From: Bryobacterales bacterium
GTDB taxonomy: Bacteria > Acidobacteriota > Terriglobia > Bryobacterales > Bryobacteraceae
Assembly (NCBI GenBank): GCA_025462985.1
Contig: JAOAPP010000730.1
Location: 1 to 5,165 of the forward strand
Direction of reading: 5' to 3'
Length of the DNA: 5,165 nucleotides
The first letter of the stretch is position 1. Each line of letters opens with the position of its first letter. The notes beneath the pieces are model-generated. The model had not been told where the DNA came from, did no database searches, and worked only from the letters and a program-made list of their open reading frames with translations. Made by a program: the position numbers and the translations under genes. Below are positions 1 through 5,165 of this stretch, piece by piece.

Positions 1-29
1 AACGTAAGGTGACGAATCGCCGGAGTCGC

Positions 30-356
30 TCAGCCGTGGCGTGGACCAAACAGAATAATGCCGGCACCGGTCAGGCACACGCCAGCGCCGAGCATGTCCC
101 AGTGATCGGGCCGCGTATTTTCCACGCCCCAAAGCCAGAGCAGCGAAGCCAGAATATAGATCCCTCCGTATGCAGCGAATGCCCTGCCCGCATGGCTGGT
201 ATCGATCCGAGTCAGAGCAAGCGCAAACAGGATCAGCGCCCCAACCCCTGGAATCGTCCACAATGGGCTTTTCTGCATCCTCTGCCACGCCCAAAACGAA
301 AAACATCCGCCAATCTCTCCCGCGGCAGCGAGCAGATACCACACCAGATCTTTCAT
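30..356 (-). CDS. ynfA: YnfA/UPF0060 family small membrane protein
   Basis: A 108-residue protein, exactly the usual length of the YnfA (UPF0060) family, which resembles the small multidrug resistance (SMR) transporters. Shigella YnfA has been reported as an SMR-like efflux pump; the substrate here is unknown. Four hydrophobic segments are visible at about residues 4-24, 32-50, 60-78 and 87-105. Family hallmarks are E14 followed by G16-G17-C18 and F21-W22 in helix 1, the G57-R58-x-F60-A-A-Y-G-G-I-Y stretch entering helix 3, W74-x-W76, and P83-D-x-W86-D before helix 4. I chose the ATG at 354-356 because it gives the family length and an N-terminus starting directly in helix 1. The frame stays open to an ATG at 440, but those 28 extra residues are polar and unlike the family. 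The Shine-Dalgarno is weak. The gene stands alone and points away from the other genes. Family assignment is firm; transport activity is inferred. Confidence 0.93.
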   Translation of the reverse strand: MKDLVWYLLAAAGEIGGCFSFWAWQRMQKSPLWTIPGVGALILFALALTRIDTSHAGRAFAAYGGIYILASLLWLWGVENTRPDHWDMLGAGVCLTGAGIILFGPRHG

Positions 357-457
357 CGCCCGGAAGCATAGCAGCTCCACTGACTCACTTGTAACTTCTC
401 GCAGCGCTCCATTCAGAAACACATCGCCCCGCGACTCCATCAGGAAAACAGGTCATC
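357..457. other. Divergent intergenic region, no clear promoter
   Basis: This stretch lies between the leftward ynfA-like gene and the rightward small reading frame at 458, so it should carry the leader of the former and perhaps a promoter for the latter. I found no hexamer pair close to the sigma-70 consensus with 16-18 base spacing on either strand. An AGGT at 450-453, a few bases ahead of the ATG at 458, is a weak ribosome-binding candidate. Confidence 0.4.
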
Positions 458-738
458 ATGTCGCGCCGCACATTCGCCTATTTCCTGCGACTGGCTTTGC
501 TCGCCTCAGCCAGTTGCAAGACGAACCAGGGCAGCGGCTAAGCTAAGCCGCAAAACTCGGGACCGGCTACAACCAGGATTACGAAGAAAACAACACGCCA
601 AAACGCGAACCGAGCACTGCTGGCGGCGGTACGGTTCCCGCGAAGCCTGGACCGGCACAACACCAAGCCAGCCCGCCAGCAAAACAGATCGCGCACACTG
701 ATATCAGGGGCGGTTCGCATCGCCGCACACCCTGATAA
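458..738 (+). pseudogene. Possible decayed small Tat-exported or lipoprotein-like gene
   Basis: An ATG at 458 opens a 27-codon frame whose product begins MSRRTF, followed by a hydrophobic run (about residues 7-18) and a cysteine at residue 20. S2-R3-R4-T5-F6 matches the twin-arginine consensus S-R-R-x-F, so this reads like a Tat signal peptide. The residues before the cysteine (Ser-Ala-Ser) are a poor lipobox, so lipid attachment is uncertain. The frame stops at TAA 539-541. From 547 another frame is open to 732 and ends in the tandem stops TGATAA (733-738). It would encode about 62 residues rich in Pro, Ala, Gly, Gln and charged residues, without its own ATG, GTG or TTG start. A tandem GCTAA (538-547) sits at the break. 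Removing one 5-base copy would put both parts in one frame, although one TAA would remain. I infer a broken secreted-protein gene of roughly 90 residues. A chance open stretch, or a genuine 27-residue peptide, cannot be excluded. No family is recognised. Confidence 0.35.
534..551. repeat. Small palindrome with internal tandem GCTAA
   Basis: The 18-base sequence GCGGCTAAGCTAAGCCGC has perfectly complementary 6-base arms (534-539 and 546-551) around a 6-base centre. It contains two overlapping-repeat GCTAA units and therefore TAA in two frames. It is followed by AAAA, not by a T-run on either strand, so it is not a typical intrinsic terminator. It lies exactly at the break of the possible decayed gene. 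Confidence 0.6.
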
Positions 739-780
739 CTACTAGGTTCAAGACACGTCCGCATCGTCGTCTCACATACA

Positions 781-1560
781 TTGACTGCAGCATACCCTCT
801 CAAGAAAACGCTGATCGAAGAGAAAGTCGATCAGTTTCGTGCCTGGTGCGAAGACTTACTTCCGGATCGTTGGTCGCTTTACGGCGACGTCATAAGCGAG
901 GCCTCGCGCCGCGAGATACCGTTCGCAGTGGGCGGCGGACTGGCCGCCATGGCCTATGCGGGGCATCCCCGAGACACCAAGGACATCGATCTCTACGTGG
1001 AGCCCACGCATCGCGAAGCCATGATCCAGATGGTTCTCGATCTGTGTCTCACTGACCATTACGAACACGCGCCGTACGACCGAAATTGGATCTTCCGCGC
1101 CTGTCACGATGATTCGATCGTCGACATTATGTGGTCCATGGCGAACCACCGCGCCACAGTGGATTCGGAGTGGTTAAAGGGCCCCACCATTTCAGTCCAC
1201 GGGCTCAGCTTCCGGCTACTGAGGCCCGAGGAAACATTGTGGAGCAAGCTGTACGTCTTCCAACATGACCGCTGCGACTGGCCCGACGCCATCAACCTCT
1301 TGTACAGCATCGGCAGCGAGCTTGACTGGACGCACTTACTGGCGCGCACGGCCGAAGACGCCCAACTGCTCGGCGCATTGCTCATGGTATTCCACTGGAT
1401 TTGCCCGGATCGATGCAATCTACTTCCTCCCGCCGTATTGAATCAGTTCGGTCTCACCCCGTCGCAATCCGACATCATGGAATGGTCGCACAGGGCAACA
1501 CTGCTTGACAGCCGGCCCTGGTTCACTCCGACTCTCGACGAGAATCCTCGCCCACAATAA
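781..1560 (+). CDS. Nucleotidyltransferase-fold protein (AbiEii/MNT-like superfamily)
   Basis: A 259-residue cytoplasmic protein with a pol-beta-type nucleotidyltransferase core. The G51-G52-G53 loop after a hydrophobic strand (F48-A-V) is followed by T66-K67-D68-I69-D70-L-Y-V, the paired metal-binding aspartates. D115 in V114-D115-I116 is a good candidate for the third carboxylate. The later segment P149-E-E-T-L-W-S-K156 to R164-C-D-W-P-D169 resembles the conserved helical motif after the core in AbiEii-like and related NTases. The rest (about 175-259) is mostly helical and unassigned. It would transfer a nucleotidyl group from an NTP, but the acceptor (sugar, small molecule, RNA or protein) cannot be told from sequence. 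The start is TTG at 781. The frame is closed by TAA at 736-738, no ATG or GTG lies between, and the next ones (GTG at codon 50, ATG at codon 57) would cut into the catalytic loop. No Shine-Dalgarno is visible. It is followed after 13 bases by the TIM-barrel gene. No HEPN or AbiEi-like antitoxin partner adjoins it, so a toxin-antitoxin role is not supported. Confidence 0.85.
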   Translation: MTAAYPLKKTLIEEKVDQFRAWCEDLLPDRWSLYGDVISEASRREIPFAVGGGLAAMAYAGHPRDTKDIDLYVEPTHREAMIQMVLDLCLTDHYEHAPYDRNWIFRACHDDSIVDIMWSMANHRATVDSEWLKGPTISVHGLSFRLLRPEETLWSKLYVFQHDRCDWPDAINLLYSIGSELDWTHLLARTAEDAQLLGALLMVFHWICPDRCNLLPPAVLNQFGLTPSQSDIMEWSHRATLLDSRPWFTPTLDENPRPQ

Positions 1561-1564
1561 AGGA
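1559..1564 (+). promoter_or_regulatory. Shine-Dalgarno of the TIM-barrel gene
   Basis: AAAGGA lies 9 bases before the ATG at 1574 and overlaps the last two bases of the upstream TAA stop (1558-1560). It fixes the start at 1574 rather than at the in-frame upstream start at 1505, which would add 23 residues inside the nucleotidyltransferase gene. The arrangement suggests translational coupling of the two genes. Confidence 0.7.
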
Positions 1565-1573
1565 CCGAAACGC

Positions 1574-2383
1574 ATGCTAACTGGCACAATGAACCACCCG
1601 GAGCGCAACGTGGTCGAAGAAATCGACTGGATGGCGGACGCAGGAATGGAGTTCCTCGATTTCACATTGGAGCCACCCGCCGCCGCTTCCTGGGACATCG
1701 ATGTCAAACCGATCCGCACGGCGCTCGAACGAAATCGCATGACGGTTGTCGGTCATACCGCCTGGTACCTTCCAATGGCCAGCGCCTTCCCGGAAATTCG
1801 CGCCGCCGCCGTTGCCGAACTTCGGCGCTGCCTCTATCGCTTTGCCGACGTGGGCGCCCGGTGGATGAACATTCATCCGGATCGGCACACCCCTTGGCAC
1901 CCGCGCCAGTTCTATATCGACCGCAATCTGGATTCCCTGGGGGAACTGATGCCTGATGTCGAGAAGACCGGGGTCAGCCTCATGATCGAGAATCTGCCGG
2001 GCGACTACAACTCCGCCCAACAACTCGGCGAACTGCTGGACCGCATGCCCGAACTGGGTTTACACCTCGATATCGGCCACGCGAATCTGCAGGTCCCGCA
2101 AAACACCACCGAGGAAATACTCAGCGCGCATGGCGCGCGCCTGAAACATGTTCATCTCCATGACAACAAAGGCGGCCACGCCGACCTTCACCTGCCGCTC
2201 GGTACCGGGACCGTGGATCTTCGCCGCTCCGTTGAGGCCCTGCAGTCATGCGGCTATGACGGCACGATCACTCTCGAAGTCTTTTCACCAGACAAGCGGC
2301 ATCTCATCTACAGTCGTGACGTCCTGCGCGCCACCTGGAACGAATGCCGGAATAGCCATCTCACGGCTTCGGCGGCCAGTTAG
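1574..2383 (+). CDS. Sugar phosphate isomerase/epimerase-like TIM-barrel protein
   Basis: A 269-residue single-domain protein of the xylose isomerase-like TIM-barrel superfamily (AP_endonuc_2 type), which includes sugar and inositol epimerases, dehydratases and endonuclease IV. The N-terminus (MLTGTMNHPE, then F30-T-L-E-P-P35) is typical of a subfamily annotated as sugar phosphate isomerase/epimerase. Likely metal and active-site residues come in the expected order: H61, H101 (I-H-P-D), E139 (M-I-E-N-L-P), D166-x-x-H169, H192-V-H194-L-H-D197, H206 before the L-x-x-G-x-G loop, and E235 (L-E-V-F) on the last strand. This fits a cytoplasmic divalent-metal enzyme acting on a sugar or similar polyol; the substrate is not predictable. 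The ATG at 1574 is preferred because of its Shine-Dalgarno, its family-like N-terminus and its position just past the upstream stop. It is probably the second gene of a two-gene operon with the nucleotidyltransferase. Endonuclease IV is unlikely: the protein is short and lacks that enzyme's full set of metal ligands. Confidence 0.88.
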   Translation: MLTGTMNHPERNVVEEIDWMADAGMEFLDFTLEPPAAASWDIDVKPIRTALERNRMTVVGHTAWYLPMASAFPEIRAAAVAELRRCLYRFADVGARWMNIHPDRHTPWHPRQFYIDRNLDSLGELMPDVEKTGVSLMIENLPGDYNSAQQLGELLDRMPELGLHLDIGHANLQVPQNTTEEILSAHGARLKHVHLHDNKGGHADLHLPLGTGTVDLRRSVEALQSCGYDGTITLEVFSPDKRHLIYSRDVLRATWNECRNSHLTASAAS

Positions 2384-2389
2384 GTCAGC

Positions 2390-4906
2390 TCAATCCTCTC
2401 GCAGCGCGGCCATGGGATCGAGGCGGGAAGCACGGACGGCCGGAATGAAACTGGCCGCGAGCGCGACCGCAGCCATCAAAACGATCGCGAGTTCGAGCGT
2501 AACCGGATCGGCCGGCTGCAATCCGTAGAGAAACGATTTCGCAGTCTGTGCCGCAGCAATCGACAGCACAGTTCCAACGAGCAGTCCGGCCAGAACAAGC
2601 GCGCCCGCCTCACGCAAGACCAGCCGGAGAATGCCTGCCCGATTCGCGCCCAGTGCCACGCGTATTCCTATCTCGGTTCGGCGTCGCGCCACCATATAAG
2701 AGATCACGCCGTAAAGCCCTACCGTAGCGAGAATTGCGGCGAGGAGGCCAAAGCACCCCGAAAGCGCAGCCATCAAGCGCTCCCGCAGTAGCGAGTCGCG
2801 GAGCTGCGTCTTGAACACCTGGAACTGCAGCAATGCGGAAGGATTCGCGTTCAGGATAGTTCGCTTTATTCCGGCCATAAGCGTACCGAGCGGAGCGTTC
2901 GATCGGACGATGATGCTGATGCCCAGGCCGGGTTCCTTTTCCTGGCTGGCCGCCACGAATACCGTCGGCAGAAACTCTTCGCGAAGAGTCCGATACTTCG
3001 AATTCTTCACCATACCCACGATATGCAAAACGTGTTCGGGCTCGCCCGGTCCTGTTAGAACCCGAACTTCTTTTCCTAATGGATTCGCTCCGCCCAGATA
3101 TTTCGTGCGGAACTGTTCATTGACTATTGCAACCTCAGGCGAAGCGGCTGTGTCGTGTTCGTTGAAGTCACGGCCTGCGGTGAGCCGTGAGCCTACCGTC
3201 GCGAAGTATCCGGGGCTGATCCGGTTGAACCACGGGGTCATACGCTCCCGTGTGGTTTGCCCTGCGATCTGAATCGCCTCGTTCCACCCACTTCCGCTGA
3301 CCGGCACAATGGAGGCGCTTGCAGCGCTTTCCACCCCTGGCGTCTCGCGCATACGGTCGAGTAATTGTTTGTAGAACACGCCTCGGCGTGCTGGAGTGTA
3401 ATTGGATCGAGAGATGTCCAAGCCGGTGATCAGCAGTCCATTTTCCCGAAAGCCCGCATCGAGCGTCATCAGGTTACGCAGACTCCGCACAAACAGCAGC
3501 GCGCCCACCAGAAGCACGAGCGAAAGCGAAACCTGGCTGACCACCAGCAACCGGCGAAATCCGAATTTCTCGCGGCTGGCGGTCAAACCTCGTCCCGCGG
3601 CTTTCATCGCAGCGATTGGCAGCGTTCGCGTGGCGCGCAACGCCGGATATAAGCCAAATACGATACAAGTGAGCAGGCCTACAGCGCCAGTGAAACCGAC
3701 TACCGGCCAATCGGGTCGCAGGTCGAGAACAATTTGGTTCCCTTCCGAAGCCAGGAACGAAGTGAGATAACGGCTTAGGAACTGCGAGACAACAATGCCG
3801 CCTGCTGCTCCAATCGCCGCCAGCAAAAGACTCTCGGTGAGCATCTGCCGAATGAGCCTGCCGCGGCCCGCCCCGATGGCCAGACGAATTGCGATTTCCC
3901 GCTCGCGCACGCTCGAACGCGCCAGCATCAGGTTCGCCAGGTTCGCGCAGGCAATCAGCAAAACCAGTCCCGCGGTGGCCAGAAGAAAAAGGAGCGGCTC
4001 TTCATAGTCTTCTCGGAGGGACGATACGCCTGATCCCGCAGCTACCGCTGTCAACTTATATTTCAGGTAGTATTTGGCAGTTTCCGGACGATATTTCGGG
4101 GGAAGGGTGTTGCCGAATACCGCGGCCGATATCGTGCTCAGTTGAGCCGCGGCCCGCTCCACAGTCCAGCCTGGCTTGAGGCGTCCGTTCACGCCGAGCC
4201 ACCAGTGATCCCTCCCCTGCGTGTGACTCTCTTCGCCGGCGATGGCGGGTTCGGCGCAGATCGGAACCGCAACATCGAAGCTCCGTCCCACTTCCATCCC
4301 GAAGAATTCCGGCGGCGTGACGCCCATGATCGGGAGGCGATGACCGTCGATCGAGATTTCTTTTCCGATGATCTGCGTATCGCCGCCGAACTGGCGCTGC
4401 CAAAAGCCGCTGCTGATCACGGCCCCGCCCACGTCGCATCCTGGCCTGTCATCCTGAGCTGTTATCAGTCGTCCCATCAGCGGATTCACGCCGAGCGTCT
4501 TGAAAAAATCGCCACTCACCCACACTCCGTCCGCGAACTTCGCCTCGCCCCGATCGGCAAGGTTGAATCGTCGGTCGCCCCACGCAAACACGCTCGAAAA
4601 TGCCTGCTGTAAATTCCGTATCTGCTCCCATTGGGCGTAGGTCAAATCGGCGTGGCGTGCGGAGAAATTGCCGCTGCAGCAATGCTCATTCTTGGCGATT
4701 CGCACCCCTGCAAGTTGCTCCGGGTGCGGCGTCGGCAGCATACGTAGGCGCACCGCGTCCAGTAGTTGGAATATTGCCGCATTGGCGCCGATGCCCAGCA
4801 CGAGCGAAAGCGCGGCCACCGCAAAAAAGCCTGGGTTCAGCCGAAGCAGGCGTAAGCCATACCGAACATTCTGGAGCGTTTCATCAAGCCAATGAATGCT
4901 GTTCAT
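2390..4906 (-). CDS. ADOP-family duplicated MacB/FtsX-type ABC permease
   Basis: An 838-residue inner-membrane protein made of two MacB/FtsX-type halves, the layout of the acidobacterial duplicated orphan permease family (about 800 residues). A cytoplasmic N-terminus (L7-x-E-T-L-Q-N-V-R-Y) leads to helix 1 (about 27-47) and periplasmic domain 1 (about 48-303). Three helices follow (304-325, 355-378, 401-421), with the cytoplasmic coupling segment R334-E-R-E-I-A-I-R-L-A-I-G346 between the first two. The second half repeats this: helix 453-474, periplasmic domain 2 (about 475-713), helices 714-738, 766-786 and 802-823, and coupling segment R741-R-R-T-E-I-G-I-R-V-A-L-G753. Eight helices result, ending in the typical L829-D-P-M-A-A-L-R. 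MacB-type permeases couple a cytoplasmic ATPase to periplasmic work or efflux of peptides, drugs or lipoproteins; the substrate here is unknown. No MacB-like ATPase or PadR-type regulator, a frequent ADOP neighbour, lies in the window. Periplasmic domain 1 carries C76-C77, C157 and C217. The start is supported by a strong Shine-Dalgarno. The frame is intact. Confidence 0.95.
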   Translation of the reverse strand: MNSIHWLDETLQNVRYGLRLLRLNPGFFAVAALSLVLGIGANAAIFQLLDAVRLRMLPTPHPEQLAGVRIAKNEHCCSGNFSARHADLTYAQWEQIRNLQQAFSSVFAWGDRRFNLADRGEAKFADGVWVSGDFFKTLGVNPLMGRLITAQDDRPGCDVGGAVISSGFWQRQFGGDTQIIGKEISIDGHRLPIMGVTPPEFFGMEVGRSFDVAVPICAEPAIAGEESHTQGRDHWWLGVNGRLKPGWTVERAAAQLSTISAAVFGNTLPPKYRPETAKYYLKYKLTAVAAGSGVSSLREDYEEPLLFLLATAGLVLLIACANLANLMLARSSVREREIAIRLAIGAGRGRLIRQMLTESLLLAAIGAAGGIVVSQFLSRYLTSFLASEGNQIVLDLRPDWPVVGFTGAVGLLTCIVFGLYPALRATRTLPIAAMKAAGRGLTASREKFGFRRLLVVSQVSLSLVLLVGALLFVRSLRNLMTLDAGFRENGLLITGLDISRSNYTPARRGVFYKQLLDRMRETPGVESAASASIVPVSGSGWNEAIQIAGQTTRERMTPWFNRISPGYFATVGSRLTAGRDFNEHDTAASPEVAIVNEQFRTKYLGGANPLGKEVRVLTGPGEPEHVLHIVGMVKNSKYRTLREEFLPTVFVAASQEKEPGLGISIIVRSNAPLGTLMAGIKRTILNANPSALLQFQVFKTQLRDSLLRERLMAALSGCFGLLAAILATVGLYGVISYMVARRRTEIGIRVALGANRAGILRLVLREAGALVLAGLLVGTVLSIAAAQTAKSFLYGLQPADPVTLELAIVLMAAVALAASFIPAVRASRLDPMAALRED

Positions 4907-4916
4907 TCCGACAAAT

Positions 4917-4924
4917 CTCCTCCC
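4917..4924 (-). promoter_or_regulatory. Strong Shine-Dalgarno of the ADOP permease
   Basis: Read on the minus strand this is GGGAGGAG, ending 10 bases before the ATG at 4904-4906. It is close to the anti-Shine-Dalgarno complement and settles the permease start, in agreement with the family-like N-terminus. Confidence 0.8.
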
Positions 4925-5165
4925 GAATCAGGCCCGGATACTGACTATCCTTGGCTGGCCCTCACCGCTTCGATTGGTCGATTGTACTCCCCTCGAAGCT
5001 CGCACCTGAGAGAGTAACTCCGCGCCAGGAACGAAAATACCCCAACTTGCTAAGGTAAACACTTGCCTACCGAATCGACGCAAGGCCCTTCTCTCGATGA
5101 TTTGCGTTGTTGGATTCTGGTGCGCTTCTCGGACAAGAGGCACCGGCTACGACACCGCCGAAGTG
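4925..5165. other. Upstream region of the permease, no gene seen
   Basis: Nothing in this stretch looks like a protein of a known family on either strand. A 71-codon open frame on the minus strand (4928-5143) has no hydrophobic or conserved pattern and would run almost onto the permease Shine-Dalgarno, so I treat it as chance. The region presumably holds the permease promoter. An imperfect inverted repeat lies at 5053-5068 (AGGTAA, ACAC, TTGCCT), and ACTTGC occurs twice, at 5045 and 5061, 16 bases apart. Confidence 0.5.
4981..4986 (-). promoter_or_regulatory. Weak candidate -10 hexamer for the ADOP permease
   Basis: On the minus strand this reads TACAAT, one base off the sigma-70 consensus TATAAT, about 75 bases before the start codon. 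No good -35 hexamer stands 16-18 bases upstream, so this is only a position worth testing. Confidence 0.22.

Noticed and set aside
1..12. Possible last codons (Asn-Val-Arg-stop) of a plus-strand gene ending at the left edge
   Set aside because: Four codons are far too little to support a gene call.
9..371. A 120-codon plus-strand open frame opposite the YnfA-like gene
   Set aside because: It is antisense to a clear family member and shows no domain, hydrophobic or conserved pattern; it is a shadow of the GC-rich coding strand.
534..556. Intrinsic terminator at the GCGGCT/AGCCGC hairpin
   Set aside because: The stem is short, AAAA rather than a T-run follows on the plus strand, and no T-run follows on the minus strand.
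781..786. TTGACT as a -35 promoter element
   Set aside because: No -10-like hexamer stands 16-18 bases downstream, and the site coincides with the only usable start codon of the nucleotidyltransferase.
538..803. Minus-strand open frames covering the gap before the nucleotidyltransferase
   Set aside because: They have no recognisable features, overlap each other and would run against the nucleotidyltransferase start; the plus-strand signal-like frame is a better explanation.
781..1560. Toxin-antitoxin or abortive infection system based on the AbiEii-like nucleotidyltransferase fold
   Set aside because: No antitoxin-like (AbiEi) or HEPN partner gene is adjacent; the only partner is a metabolic-type TIM barrel.
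4928..5143. 71-codon minus-strand frame upstream of the permease as a regulator gene
   Set aside because: It has no helix-turn-helix pattern, no Shine-Dalgarno and no family resemblance; it does not look like the PadR regulators that often precede ADOP genes.

Overview
This window looks like chromosomal DNA from a moderately GC-rich bacterium, most likely of the phylum Acidobacteriota. The main evidence is the 838-residue permease on the minus strand. It has the two-MacB/FtsX-halves-in-one-chain architecture and the sequence style of the 'acidobacterial duplicated orphan permease' (ADOP) family, which is strongly expanded in acidobacteria such as Candidatus Solibacter. The lineage call is an inference from one protein family; the window holds no rRNA, tRNA or other marker.

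Layout from left to right. (1) 30-356, minus: a 108-residue four-helix membrane protein of the YnfA/UPF0060 family. (2) 357-780: 424 bases without an intact recognisable gene. It contains a tiny plus-strand reading frame starting at 458 with a twin-arginine, signal-peptide-like N-terminus. That frame stops after 27 codons inside a small palindrome containing a tandem GCTAA. A second open stretch follows in another frame and ends in TGATAA. I read this as a possible decayed small secreted or lipoprotein gene. (3) 781-1560, plus: a nucleotidyltransferase-fold protein with a TTG start. (4) 1574-2383, plus: a xylose-isomerase-like TIM-barrel protein (sugar phosphate isomerase/epimerase superfamily). 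It starts 13 bases after the previous stop, behind a good Shine-Dalgarno, so the two are probably co-transcribed. (5) 2390-4906, minus: the ADOP permease, convergent with the operon and separated from it by only 6 bases. (6) 4907-5165: the leader and presumed promoter region of the permease, with no convincing gene.

How the parts work together. Only the nucleotidyltransferase and TIM-barrel pair shows clear functional coupling, through operon structure; their shared substrate is not known from sequence. The ADOP permease has no ATPase partner in the window, so it fits the 'orphan' pattern of its family. The YnfA-like protein is a stand-alone small transporter-like gene. I saw no CRISPR array, insertion sequence, tRNA, rRNA or riboswitch. 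I do not see a clear new multi-gene system. The most unusual items are the NTase/TIM-barrel pair and the broken Tat-signal reading frame.
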